NCBI RefSeq assembly: GCF_021155775.2 | Contig: NC_060232.1 | Coordinates: 3,107,257-3,171,256, forward strand | Direction of reading: 5' to 3' | From: Neodiprion pinetum | Taxonomy: Eukaryota > Arthropoda > Insecta > Hymenoptera > Diprionidae | Length of the DNA: 64,000 bases | Shown here: positions 1 through 13,574 of the stretch, one piece after another | Layout: every line of letters starts with the position of its first letter | Position numbering within the stretch: the first letter of the stretch is position 1 | Notes under the pieces: generated by a model | Seen by the model: the letters and a program-made list of their open reading frames with translations, nothing else | Databases searched by the model: none | What the model was told of the DNA's origin: nothing | Position numbers and translations under genes: made by a program

Positions 1-1735
1 AACCGCGTGACGCGAACCGAGTGGCCAAGAACTTTGGTTGAAAAATGTCGAACGCCGTCAACCGATTCCCCCGACCCTTCTTCTCAAAATTATACATAGG
101 CAGGCCGATATTTGTCTGCACGTCGTTAAAAGCCCCTTCATCGGCCCGATTACATTAAACGTGTATACAGTTTTATACGGCGACCGTTTATCTCTCCGGT
201 ATAGATTGCAAAAATTTCAGCGAAGTGAAATGTTGCAGAGAAAATGGAAGAGTAAAAGTAATCTGCTATTCCTTTCCATACCTCTCGACTTTACAAGCGA
301 TTCTAGCAACGTTCACCTGCGTACGTTTCGTAGTATAAATACATTAACGCGTTGTCGTAGATCGGGTAGATACAATTATGTATTGCGTGCGGATCGACGT
401 ATTGCGTAAACCTGTACCGACACTATAACTTATACAAAGGGCCGAAAGCCTCGAGATATCCTGTCGGCGCGCAAAGGTCGAAGTGGATATCTTTATAAGA
501 GCTTAATTCGTGGGGCGTGTGATGCGCTAATGACTACCTACGCTCTCTATAACATAATCACATCCTACGCCTAACCCTCTTATACAGATACACTATAAAT
601 CCAAGTATATTGACCGTCGGGTGTGTGCGTGTATATTTACATGTATATTCTTAGCTTCTCTATACATGTATACTGATTTATACTCGGCACGGCCGGCCGT
701 AACTTTAAAATTATATCAATTCCCTTTTCTAAGCGTGCGGAAAAATTTTCTGTCGCGTATATTATTCGCGCACAAGGGTGAAAATTGCCACTGTCCGCAC
801 GTCTAGGTAGGTATACGTGCATAGGTAATATATAATACGTCCTCCCTGATATTAGCCATCTTCGGATGTAGTCGGTTATATTCGCCGAACTGAGGGAGCG
901 AGTTCGCTTATATTGGAGAATGACGTATATTCGCGGATATTATAGACGGTGAGGTTTACGTGGATTGTGTTTTACGGAGTAGAGTATATTTATGACAAAG
1001 TAGTCGCATCTCGATTGGCGTTATTCAACTGCAGGGTGGCCAGTTTATTCTCTCCTTTTACACACCTACTATATTTCTTCTCTCTTTCTCTCCCCCTCTC
1101 TCTCTGACCTCCTCTGTCTGACGTTTTTTCTTTTTTTTTTTCTACGTTTCTGCAATAAAGTACGCCTATCTAATCAAACTATAAAATTGATGGGGTTCTC
1201 CTATCGCTCGCGAGACCCACACATCTGTCTCTTTTTCCAAAGTTCGGTGAAATACAGCCCCCCTGCACAGTCGTCGCGGTAGTTCCATGGACCCGATCTA
1301 TAGCCGCCGCCTCGTATCCTGAGAATGGTAAAAACGATCTGAAAGCATCGCGCCGCGGTGCTGCGCCATTGTCATTCGTATATTAACGTCGCTTTCAAAC
1401 TCGTTTGATTATTATTCTCATAGTTCAGCCGCAATCAACGCGGACAGAGTAATTGCTACCATAAATTTGTCCTTCGGGTTATTGCCATATACAGGTACAT
1501 ACGTACAGATTTTCTTTTCAGGCTAGAAGTCGCAAGTAGAAAACTTGATTTTTTGTTGTTCTTTTCATTTGATAAAACGAAGAACCGAAGACTGGAATAA
1601 TTATAATTTTTACGCAGCTCAGATATGTCGGATAGAAAACAGAATCCAACATGGCTGTTGGTAAAATGATAAAAGAGATTAAAAGGAAGTTGCTGGCGGA
1701 GGCTGACCTGCGGAGACCTAATCTTTTTATTTAGT

Positions 1736-1787
1736 TTCTCTCTCTTTCTCTCTCTTTCTCTCTCTCACTCTTTCTCTCTCTTTTTCC
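1736..1787 (+). repeat. CT-rich (TTTCTCTC-type) low-complexity tract
   Basis: Imperfect octamer-like repeats of TTTCTCTC with one CACTC interruption; a pyrimidine-only tract inside the Ubx intron. Confidence 0.9.
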
Positions 1788-3299
1788 GTAAGTGCTCCGT
1801 GTCCACCTATTTCTCATAAATTTGAATTAATTTACATGTATTTGAATTTACTGCTGGCCATACTTTATCAAAGCAATTAAGCTTTTAAGCTCGCATTTGC
1901 ATTAATCCCCTGTTTATAATTACTCTGACTTTGAAGGAATTCAAAAGTTTCGGCTGCGGCAAGGACGCATGCGTCTCGCGCAACGTGTTGTAGATTTTAT
2001 CCGGTGACGTGCCGGAGTTCGGACTTTCGATCGCCGCGATCCTCGTGCGGTACGTACATACCTGCCCAGAAATTTTTACAAGAACACTTGACAACCCGAA
2101 ACTCTGCGCCACCAGATGAGATACCCGATTGCGGACCCCGCAGTGAGGAAGAAAAAATACACAAGTAAAAAAAAAAAAAAAACGGAAAGAACCACGTAAT
2201 TGACCACAATCGATGTATAATCGCACCCTAATTGTTCCCGATTACGCATGTACCTTACAACCGTGCCAACGTATATAACCATGCAAGGTAATTACGCTCT
2301 GCGAGGTTCACAGTTATATGTATACTTCAAGGAAGAATCGATTAGCGAACTACGTTTCCCTTAATATACGATCGGTTGATTGTTTGTAAGTAATTGGACT
2401 GCAGCGGTGCACACATGCTTGTATGCACCTGCAACGCGTAAGCTCGCTTCTTAACGTATACGAACCGTATTTGAGGTCCAAAAAATACAGAAATCAGTAT
2501 ATTATAGTAATTATTTCACCGGAGATTGGATGCGAAGTATCAATCAACCAGCACGTAAAATGTTATCGATGCAAATACCAGACAAACTGTTGACACGTCG
2601 ATTATACCTACTCGTATGTGAGGTAATTATGCACCATTTCCATTAGACGTGCGTATTGTAACAAGCAGAGAAAACTGGAATCAACGGAGCTTATTCTTCC
2701 ACGCAGCTTTTTTCACACGGGTTTATAAATGGAAAAAAATAAGAAATTGGATTCTGATGGAAAAAGAATCCGGAGAAAAGTACTGCACACACGGTTTGGG
2801 GGACCAAGTTTCAATTTTCCGGAACATTACCTCCGTGAGTACGAAATTGGTGCGCTTATCGGTAGATTCGACGAGACAATTCGGAATCGCTCTCGAGTGA
2901 TTATGCGTGCACGTAACAGTATATCAGTACATTCGACACCGTTACGTGTAAAATGGTAAACGGCATATCGTGTGTCCGTCAAATACCGGTTTTCCGAGTC
3001 TTACAAAATTTCTCTGAAATGTCCACCGTGATGCAGTAAACTCGCTTGAATGAGGGAGAAAATCCTGTATGGTGTTACAGCGTAGAAGCGAGTTAAGGAT
3101 AATTCCAAGGAGTTGGCGCACCCCTTAGCTGGAAAGCCGAAGGTGTAGAAACACGCGTGTACATCACGCATACGTAGGTACGATACATTTTGAAGTGGAA
3201 ACCAGACGCCCCTCGCACACGCTGTGTCATCCGGCATTGTGTGTCACCGTGTAAAACGGCGTCGCGCGTTTCAAAGTCGGGTCGACGAGACACCAGCTA

Positions 3300-4210
3300 G
3301 AGCCGAGGTTAGACGGGACTGCGGGATAAGGATGAGGAGGAAGAGGAGGATGAGGTGGGCGTCGCAAGGTGCGCGCTAGGCCGTCTCGCGTGCGGAGCAT
3401 TGGTGTCGCCGGTTTGGATTTAGTGCGTGAGCGCGTGTTGGCGTTGCGCGCAGCGCACTTACGTCTCTGCGCACTCGTCGTCCCTGGGATCGTTGTGCAT
3501 TTTGTGCGTCGCGGTGCGAGCCAAGTGTTGGATATAAGGTGTGTACAATGTGTCCATGTTGTACCCTCCGTACGAATATACACGGGTTTCGCCGGTGTGT
3601 GACGAGGGTACGTGTATATTCCTGATCCTGACTGCAGCATCACCGGCAGCAGCAGCGGCAGCAGCATGGCTGGCAGAGGGTGTGGGGAACGAAGCCGAGG
3701 CTCTATTCAAAGCGGATGATTCAGTGGCCGCTGCTGCAGGGGATAAGATCTCCTGGTCCGCCGCCTCGTTCATCTTCCTACTCACCGGCGAAACGACTTT
3801 CCTCGGTTCGAGAGCCAACGACCAACGAACCGACCAACCTGTACGCAACCAGCCGAACGACAATCCTTTCCGTTTCTTCTTCGACTTGTTCGTAGATAGC
3901 GGGAACCGAGTCGTTCCAACGATCGCGGTTCGGCCGGTATAGGAACTCTAGCCGCGGTTATCTTGAGAAGCCCGGGTATACGCGTTACCTGCCTGTATTC
4001 CCGCGAACGGGGCTCGTCGGGAACCTTCTTTATTTCACCCCCGTTTTTACCGTACCCGAATCCCCCTTTCGACCTAGACGCGTCAACCGTAACGATTCCC
4101 GAATGCCAGCAAAGTAAGTTTGATACGCAGGGAGCTGTGGATTTTTTGGCACCAGAAATCGCCGCCCGCGGGGCGCACCCCGTTATAACACCGGAATCGC
4201 GAATGAAGTA
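3300..4210. other. GC-rich island with antiparallel open frames in the Ubx intron
   Basis: This segment is GC- and CpG-rich compared with its flanks. It stays open on the + strand (3541-3942, 133 residues, with an alanine-rich run and a hydrophobic stretch) and on the - strand (3459-3863, 134 residues, also with an Ala run). The Ala runs on both strands come from one GCA/GCAGCGGCA-type repeat at about 3637-3666. I recognise no domain in either product. GC-rich DNA often stays open on both strands by chance. It could be a promoter, a Polycomb response element, a noncoding RNA exon or an orphan gene; none is established. Confidence 0.2.
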
Positions 4211-6081
4211 GCCTGCATGCAACGCGGCCACTAGTTTCCTAACTTTCTGATTTATCGCTGTTCATTACTACATCCGCAAACCGTCGAATAATACTCGAGC
4301 CCCCGTGTTAACAACTGCATGTAAAACCCACGAATCACAGTCCCGGCAGCCAACGAGCCATCGTCATAGGCAACCCGCTCGATAGAAGGCTAATTTCGAA
4401 TCTATACTCTCCACCGTTTCACGCAAAACTTATCAACCCCACTTTTCGCAATCATCTGCGCAAACATGCAGGCAACTTTTAACGCGTCTTCAAAGTTAAT
4501 TTCACCATTTCGCCTTCACACGATGTAACGCTGATATTAACATAATACTCTCGAATGGTCAACAATCACGAGGTTGTATAAAGTGAAAATATAATTTTTG
4601 GTTAAATGCAAAAGAATTTTTAAATTCGGGTATTCTTTTCTTCAAATAATCTTACAACCGTAATCACGCGCAAAATTTATAGTCGCACCTCGATTTAGCC
4701 AAATAGCCCCTAATCTTCATCTTCACTTTGAATTCTCACCTCATTCGTGACTCTCCTGCAATTATTTGAGGTCGGTGAGGAATATCGTTGTTGGAGCACT
4801 ATGGCGTCTCTCGTCCATGGAACCGGCTCGCCCCACCTAAACGGAGTCCTGGAGCCGGTACGGGGCCCCCTGGGGCCTAAAAAGACCCGGGTCCCTCCTC
4901 TGGCACGGAGCGAAGGGACCGCCTGTGTAATCCCGCTTGCAAATTATCAAATCATCTAGCCGATACTTGTTAACTGCACCAAGTTAAGTCATTATGACGG
5001 AATGCCGCCGCGGTGGCATGAATTATGTATCGATGCATGCCTATATATACTTTCACAGGGTTCGAGATCCATTCGGTACCTGTCACACGGACGTTCCCCG
5101 ATACCTCGTCCACTCATCTTTTCGCCAAAGTTGGCCAATTTCATCCGTTGACACCTCCCGTATCCGAGTCTGCGCTCCGACTTGGTTAAATTTTTCGAAC
5201 CTACGTTCGAAATCGAATGCCTTTGGGGTGCGTCGCAATTTGCAACTGCGTGAGATTACACCGGTACGACTTGGCATTTATTAATGCCTCTCCGACGATT
5301 CCCGGAGTTTTTTATGCACCCTGCCTCGACCGTTGAGGATTTGTAGTTTGCCAAGTTTTAAAAGGTTTCTAAAGACCTCGAGTTCAGAGGTAGTCAAGCT
5401 CTCGTGGTGCAGGACGGGCGCGTGGATCAGGATTCAGCTCGTACCTTAAACGCGCGGCCTCTCCGCAAGCAGCGAGAAATAAGGCGGCAATAAAGCATAT
5501 GTAAAATATATTCTGGAATTCCTTTTAGGACGCAGATATACGGTCTGCTGCCCGTTGTTCGGGTCTCTCCGACGCATGCGTGCGATGCAGGGATGTATTA
5601 CAGCCACGGCGTGCTCTACGAGTCAGTGTGCTTTTACACTTATATCTGTAGCCATCCCCGACCCGGCAACCACAAGCGAGAAAGATACTGTGACAGTGGT
5701 GAGACGGCGAGTCTAAGGAGAGAAACATATGCTCGCGGTCGAATAGGTGCAGAGGTTCGATTCCGCCATTGACACGAAATTCGTCCTCTTGCCCCCGTAT
5801 TAAACGTATCCAACCACCCTCTAATTACCGAACTCATCAAACGCGCATTTCTATACTGCATACGTGATCGAGATACATTTTTTACCAATGTTCACCTGCA
5901 GCGTGAAATTTTTGAGAAACGAGAAGGCGAGAGAAAATCTCGGAGGATTTGGCAGTCCGGGGGGATGGAGGTGCCGTTGCAGGAAGAAGGAGCGAGGGGC
6001 GAGGTGTCGCCTTACAACCGGCTCGCTTACCTGCGCGAAAGCCTCCTTTGCATTCCATCTCCTTCGCCATCTTCGACGCTT

Positions 6082-6104
6082 TGCTTCTTTTGCCACAGGT
6101 ATAC
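6082..6104 (+). promoter_or_regulatory. Acceptor-like CAG|GTATAC in the Ubx intron
   Basis: TTGCTTCTTTTGCCACAG (AG at 6097-6098) is a convincing 3' splice site and is followed at once by GTATACG, a weak regenerated donor. It is a candidate recursive site within the last coding intron of Ubx, but no GTAAGT-quality donor is present. Confidence 0.2.
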
Positions 6105-6152
6105 GTATACCGAGCTATACGTTCACCCCTTTGCCCTCGTCTCAGTTCTCTA

Positions 6153-6308
6153 CTCCTCCTCCTCCTCCTCCTCCTCCTCCTCCTCCTCCTCCTCCTCCTC
6201 CTCCTCCTCCTCCTCCTCCTCCTCCTCCTCCTCCTCCTCCTCCTCCTCCTCCTCCTCCTCCTCCTCCTCCTCCTCCTCCTCCTCCTCCTCCTCCTCCTCC
6301 TCCTCCTC
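6153..6308 (+). repeat. (TCC)n microsatellite, about 52 units
   Basis: An uninterrupted CTC/TCC trinucleotide run of about 156 bp. It is a polypurine-polypyrimidine tract and keeps several frames open (Pro, Leu, Ser on +; Arg, Glu on -), which makes artefactual long ORFs on both strands. Its perfection implies recent expansion and probable length polymorphism. Confidence 0.98.
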
Positions 6309-7283
6309 TTTACCCTCCTCCCCATCCCTCCGCGTTGTACATTTCTCGTTCTCCTTTTGCCTGCAATGCACCGTTGCACCGGTCGCTTCTCTCGGTCTTT
6401 GCATAATTATAACAGTTACTGCGGCAAAGTCGAAACTCGACGCAGCGCGGGCATGGCCGAAAAGTAGCTGTGCGATTGCTGTCATGTATTACGTATTTAT
6501 ACCGACATTCACGATCTATAATCCGTAACGGTTGTACTCGACCAGTTGGCAACGTTTGCTGGTATTATTATCAGGTAACTAAAGAGTCGAGAAAAGTTTT
6601 GACAGGAAGAGTATCTTGCAGATCAATTTTTGCAATCATGTTTTTTTTTTTTCGAAGAACCAATATGTATAACGGATCAATTATTATCATAGAATTCTGT
6701 AATATAATGGGTTACGAATGAAATTTTACAAATTAGATTAATTTGCTTTTAGAATAGTTCCGGATAGTTATGTTCGATGGGAAACTTTTGCGATAAAAGT
6801 TTTTCCAAGTTTCTAAATCGGTAAAAAGTTCAAGATAGAAAATCCACCATCGTAGCTGTGCATCGCTAGAGATTTTAAAATAAGTTTGCCAATGTTTGCG
6901 ATCAGATTACCTTTCTTTTTTTTCTGCCCGATTCGCAAAAAACAGCTATACGACATCGAGATATCAAGTAGTTTACCGCCGCGCATGTAAGTAAAACTCT
7001 GCAAGGGTGAGAATTATCTATGTATATACCTACGCGTTCGTGTCACAGCGGTAAACGATCTCTCGAAATTTTAGGGGAAGCTTAAAAAGAAGATCTGCTC
7101 GGATGCACGGTTTTCGAGGGTAGGTAGGTACCACAAATTAAGTCGCGAATTGTCGTATAATATAACTAGGCATTATTTGATTACCGAGGGTGGCATAAAA
7201 TATTTACGGTAATTAGCTCAGAAGCTTTCTCTCGTGCCTTCACTTTTCGTTCCGTACCTACTACCCCCTGAGCCTGGGGCCTC

Positions 7284-7414
<131 letters not shown>

Positions 7415-10400
7415 AACGCCCAAGTAAGATAGGAGGGTGGGTGTAGCCTCGGAGCTTCTCTCCTGTTCTCTCTCTCTCCTCGTTTCCCTCGTCTTGGCTC
7501 TTGGCGAAGCTGCAGCCGAAACGCGGGCACGTAATACCCACCCGTTTCGCCCCTGCAGCCACGTCTTGTGTGTTCAGAGCTCCCGCCGTTGTTGTCCCAG
7601 CGGACGCCGGGCAGAACATCCCCAACAAACTCCTCGGTATGAGATACGCGTAGCTACGCAGCGAGACCGTAGCTCACCGTGGCACTCTCCCCCCCCATCC
7701 CCTCTCGTTCTCTCCCTTGCTCGAGGCAGGTAATCCCCTGGAGGGCGTGAGTTACGACCCGCGGCCTCGCGCGCTGGTCTCTCTTCGCACCACCCTCCCC
7801 ACCTCCAGGAGTTCCTCGGCATCCTCCCACCGGCTTTCGCCCTCTCCTGAACAGCGTCCCTCTCTTTCTCTTCGTTTCGAATATCTCTTTCCCTTCCTCT
7901 CCGGCATACCTATCCCTACTCGGGGTTCAAGGATGGTGAGAAACAGGGCAAGACAGGGCAAGCTCAGAAGGCGAGGCTCGTCGCCGACTGTATAAGCGCC
8001 GAGCGCGGAAGACGCAGCTGGAGCGCATTTGTCAACCGTAATTAATAACTTATATCGGGAGGAGAGTTAACGAGGAAACCGATGCCGGCCTCTCAGCCTA
8101 GCTCTGCGACGTCTCGTAAGTTCAGGAGAGCCTCTGACGCGGGGGTGAGGCCTTCGTAAATACGAGCTTCGTTGGCACGGCCTGCGTGCTTTGCTGCCTA
8201 CCGCGCATCCGAGGGTGCCTGCTTCGAGTGGCTCCTGGGTAACGAGGTTAACGAGGGGCATCTGGCTCGCCCATGATCCGCCGCCCGGCCAGCCGGCCCT
8301 GTGTACCCTTCCGACCTTTTGCGGAAGAGCGAAATATTCCAAGGACTCCTGGAGGATCGCCGCGGTCGAGATGAGAATAATCAAGGTGCACGCCGCTGCG
8401 TCGTATAGTCACGGTTCCATATTTCTATCCGTGGCTAATTCTCTCTGTCCGAAACTCAGAGGGCTGGTATCCATTATTCATGCTACAGCATTGGACGACG
8501 GATGTATGGACAACCGGAAGTCCCACTACCCTCCATGTTCGTCTATTTGCGCTATTCCGATCGATGATAATTCTTGCAAATTTACGCCGCAGTTTGACAG
8601 TTTCGTTTATGGATCGGTAGCATCAACGGATGCAGCCGGAATCAACAATCGCGCAGGGATGGCGGCAGAGAGAAGTTTCTTTGAAAACAAAAATATTGTA
8701 TTAAGCCAATCGGAGAAGTCAGCTTCGCGTCGGGGTTCAGGAATTCCCTGATATTGGCAAATGCACTGTTCTGCACGATCGGGCAGATTCTTATAATGAT
8801 CCTTGGCGATGCCAGTGACGTAGGGTAGGCGGGTGTGTTTATACGCGCAGCCAGCTCTTTCACCCCAGAGAAAAGCGATTGCTTCTGTTTCCCAGCTCGG
8901 TGATCTTGTAACGCGTGTCTACGTATGTAGCTCCCTGATGTACCGTATACCTACGCGTAGAGAGTGTGTGTGTGAGTCAACGTAGAGGCTAAATTGGTAT
9001 CACAAAAACCTTACGGATTGCCAATCTCACGTAATTCCGTCTCGGCGAAGAGACTGCAGGGTCGGGGGATGATGCATAGCGGCCAGACTAATCTTATAAA
9101 CCAAAACTTTGCTCATGGTTCGGACCTCCATCTACCCCAAGCCGAGGAACGACTACAAGGGAGGCGGTCGTCAGTCTAGTGGCCTAAGCCTATGGGAAAA
9201 TCGCCGTTCGCTAAGAAAAAGAGAGAAAGGAGGGTAAGAGAACGCGGGCGAAAGAAACATTTCTCCTGCGGTTCGGGCCAATTCACTTACTTTGATTTGA
9301 TTGGCTCCACACGTGTAAACGCGCGCCTCCGACGCCGCAGAGCGCGCTTAGCACTCTTGTAACACACGTAGCTAGCCGTGCATGGGGTATGTAGATATCA
9401 ACGTCTGGGTTCGGATTGCGTGGTGGCTCGCCTAACGCATACGTACATACGTGTAATGGCTGTATATACGCCGAGTAAGGGGGTAAAAGGGGCCGCGGGT
9501 TCACTCCATAGACGGCGGATAGTGAAGGGAGGATTTTGGCCAGCTCGTGTTTTGCGAACCACGAACAAAGTTATGGGAGCCCTGGCAGCAATCAGCGTAT
9601 TGGCTCTTCTTATTAGAGTTGGCAACAACTCTCCCGTTTTCCCCTTTTATTGCCCGCGCCCCCATCGCCTCCCGACCTCCCCAAAGAACGTCTAAGCTTT
9701 TTCGGCCTTCGGCTTCGCGTTCGCTCGGTTTAGCTCCAGACAATTCGCGTACGCTGCGTTTCGGAAGAAAAATGACTCTCTTTATAGGTACCTAGATATA
9801 CTGTCCCACTCGGTATCTTATTCTCGAGTAAACTCGCGTTTCGTAACATCAAATAGTGAAATTAGTTGAAACGTATCATCTTCACTCACCGCCTCGCCGG
9901 AGCAGCATTTAGGAATTCTGGTCACTACCTGAAAAACGAAAGAAAATGCACAATTATTTTTCAGCGATAGCCAATTTAATGACAGATATATACCTACGTA
10001 TATTCGTTGAGTTCTATCAAGTATAGATGACCTGACTGGTAGTTTGGGAAATTCATAAAACGGACCGTTATACATTCCGATAGACTTAACGAGTTTGAAA
10101 AGTTTAAAGGACGAATACCCGAGCATTTAAACTTTCCAACTATGATCGTTTTAGCCCCATCCCATAGTGTTATATGTTCACTCTTCGAAGCGATAGCTTA
10201 AGTGAGCGAGTGAGAGATAGATAACGAAAAGTAGTCGACTAGCCGATATCCAGCGGAGTTCACATCGATCTGCGAGAGGATATTTTCACGTTTCGGCTAA
10301 TCACACGCGTCGAATAAAACGGCGTGCCGCCTGGTAGTAACCGGTGCACACCGACCCAGCAAAACCGAGAGGGGAGCAACATCCCTGCAGAGTTTGGGCG

Positions 10401-13400
10401 AAGGCCCAAGCTGCCTCTCGAGGATGAAACACATTTTGCTATCCCCGCATGAAATTTATCCACCCTCTCGGTTAAACAGCCACGCACGCTTCTTTCTCCT
10501 CCCCTCATTCTTCCGCTTCTTCTTATTTTTCCGGGACGCGTAAGGGGGGCGGTGAGTCTCCTCAGGCAACTTTGTTCCCCATCGTCTGAGGCGGGAGCTG
10601 TTGGGTGGCAGGGGAAAAAGCACCGAGATAAAGAGAAGGAATGAAAGAAAGATGGAGAAGCTGGGTAAGAAACCATGAGCGAGACAGAGAGAGCGAAGGA
10701 GTCGCGAACCTGTCACATTTTCTACTTTACCCGAGACGTATGGGGGCGGCTTAATTGGGGGAACCCCCTCTCTTTTATTTATAAGTTTCGGAGTCTATCG
10801 CCCCCGCCCTGCGCACCGTGAGGGTGGCGAAGCGAGATGCCGTGGAAGTAGCGGGGGTGGCGTTCCCCGATCTCCTCGCCCCCTCTCGCCGGCGGACCCG
10901 TGTGACAAATAACCCTTATAAACGCCGCTCTATAACTCCTGCCTCATGCCGCGAGTCCACGTGTAGGTGTTCGTCGGTGGATGGAGGGGGTGAGGGAGAA
11001 CGGTAGCAGCACCACCGGTAGCAGCAGCAACAGTGGCACCCTGGAACGGGAATCAGGGACGCCCAGAGGGAGAGAGCCGCCGAGGGGGGTGAAAAGGGGA
11101 CGACGGTTGGGCGCCGGGCCACTTGATTACGTCGCGATAATAAACATGGCGCCGATATGAACTCCCACGCGCTCCGCCTAGCTGTGTGTAATGCAACATT
11201 GTTTTCCCGGCTAACGTGTATACCTATATACGTTGTAGGTACGTACATACGATACGCAAACCCCCCGTATACGTATACACCAGACAACCACGTGACTTTA
11301 TGTACCTACCGCCAATAATAGATTGGTTAGATACGGGTACGAATATAATGCATTTATTGGGGGATGTTTCAAATTGAGTTACCGCATATACCGCGACGCC
11401 TCTCTCTACGCTGCGCAACGCGGTCGGCAAATCGACACTTCGTTACGATGTTTATAACCAGCAAATCTCCGCACAGGAATTACAATCGATATTTATCTGC
11501 AATAACCCTCAAGTCCATCATCAAATTCGCACCGGGATTTACATGCGTGCAACGGTGTAACCGTGCGAGCAATCATTTTCTTCTCTGTGTATCGGAAGGA
11601 TAGATCATTTATCGGACTGTCGTTGACTCTTTGTGTTGAAATGACAAGAGATGAAAAATTTGCAACGTTACTACCGTACGTAAACCCTGGTTGATTTTTC
11701 AACAAGTCTGTGTTCAAGGCGTTTGACACGATTCACAAGATGAATTGACAATGAGATAAATTTAATGTCGTTTCTCACGTGAAGATTAAACGATTCTTAA
11801 GACAATATAAGCTTAATATTTTACCGGTATCTGCAGCTGAAAAATGCCACACAACGAGTTTAAGAAAAATTACGTCACGACTCCACGAAGCATTTTGGTC
11901 CGAAATGAACCGTAACGATATAAATTACCTGACTCCATAGCTCCAACTCACCGCTCGATTAGGTACCATTCGTAATCCCATCTCAAACAAAAAGTTTGAA
12001 AAACCACCATTGCACTGAGTCGCAATCATTCAAACGTACAGGTACAGGCGAAGCTGAATGTATACATTTATATAAATAACTCATCACCCAAGCAAACGCA
12101 ACCGCATCTCTATAATTCTCAAGAATGCACCTATGAATCTCAGAGTACCAGAGGTACACGATACCTACATGCATTTCCAAAGAGTATGGTGAAAAAACAA
12201 GAAGAAACAAAAAAAAAATACCGAATGATAATGCACACGTGGAAAAAATATTACCGGTTATATTTCGGTGTCGCCAATTAGTCGCAACGCACCGGGAAAT
12301 CCCCTCATACCTATAGTTACAACACGCGACACCGTCGAGCCGTATAGCTGCTGGCGCGAAGGGTGTAAGAGGGTGAGGAAAGCGATGAGTTTACGGGTGT
12401 GAGTGAGTAGGTGTCACGTAGGTGCGTGTACGAGCCGGTGTCGTCGAATTGGGTGTGGGTATAATCGGGCGAGTGTGTGCCGAAGTACGTACGAGTACCA
12501 ACGGTGGTTGGGGCGTCGGGGGTGGTGGGGGTTTTACGAGGCAGTAACGGCCGATAAGGTGAGCCCGCGCCCCCAGCGGAGCTTATGCCGCTACCGTACC
12601 CAAGTGGCTGTTCAACGCCCAGGCAGGCCGTGCGGATGCATACGCGAGGAGTTCTTCGCCCCCTTTTTTTTCTCCCTCTTCCTCTTCCGCACTCCAGCAG
12701 CCCCATCAAAGCTCCGGGTATGTAGCCACCCACCCACCCGCCAGACTATATCTTGTATATGTACACCTACCTGCGGCACACCGTGCACACACGCAGCGCA
12801 CGCGGAAACCCCAGCGCTACACTTTATTTAAAACCATTTACACGTCTCTGAAGCTTTGCCTCCGGCTCTCTATATCCTTTTCCTCCACTCGGTTGTATCC
12901 CCTGCAACTGCACCGCGTACCTACATGTATGGGTATCCAGGCACTGGATATTGAGTGCCGTGCGCTACCGACTAGCACCGGTTATTCCCTCGTTGACAAT
13001 CGTCATGGAAGATCAAACTCGATCGGTGAATCATTTCCTATTGTTCATATCCTATTGTTCATTCTCTGGCTGGCTATAAGGTACATGCACACAACTAAGC
13101 GATCATTTTTCCATGAACATGTAGGTTTATCCCCATCCTCGAATCATCATCGTTGTCTTTAACGCAACGCGCGCACAGCCACCCGCGGCAGCTGCTGTCC
13201 GCAAATCCTTGAACGCAATTACACGTGGTATCGTAACTAACTGTCGGACAAATAACATTTTGCGATCTATGTGTTGGTTGAAACCAGTTTTTGCGCCAAT
13301 TCCTAATACGGACGGATATAATAAATCGTGGGAATTAAGATGAATGTCAATTCGTACATTATTTACTTAATGATATCGTCGTTTTTTTTTCTGTTTTCTT

Positions 13401-13550
13401 CATTTAGTTTCTCGAAAGAGTAGATTATTGGCTTTGGATGTGTGATTAAATCCCGAGCCGTTAATATACGACGACCGATTGAATCACCGGCATGCCGGAC
13501 TCGGTACCGATATATACAATATGGACTTTCGGCTCAATCGCTTATTTGAG

Positions 13551-13574
13551 TTTTTTTCCTTCTCCTGTTTCCAG
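13551..13574 (+). promoter_or_regulatory. Ubx: 3' splice site of the Ubx homeobox exon
   Basis: An almost pure pyrimidine tract runs into TTTCCAG, with AG at 13573-13574. The exon then begins GAGCCAACGG, giving the G|GA-A-N-G-L junction expected before the Ubx homeodomain (phase 1). The next triplet is also an AG acceptor (CAG-GAG, a NAGNAG arrangement), so splicing three bases further on would remove one residue from the linker. Confidence 0.9.

Noticed and set aside
5690..5770. tRNA-like B-box GGTTCGATTCC at 5753-5763
   Set aside because: The bases flanking the TTCGATT loop do not form a five-pair T stem, and no acceptor stem closes around it.
5864..6528. Long open frames on both strands encoding poly-Pro, poly-Leu, poly-Ser, poly-Arg or poly-Glu
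   Set aside because: All are produced by the TCC microsatellite, which has no stop codons in most frames. They are not proteins.
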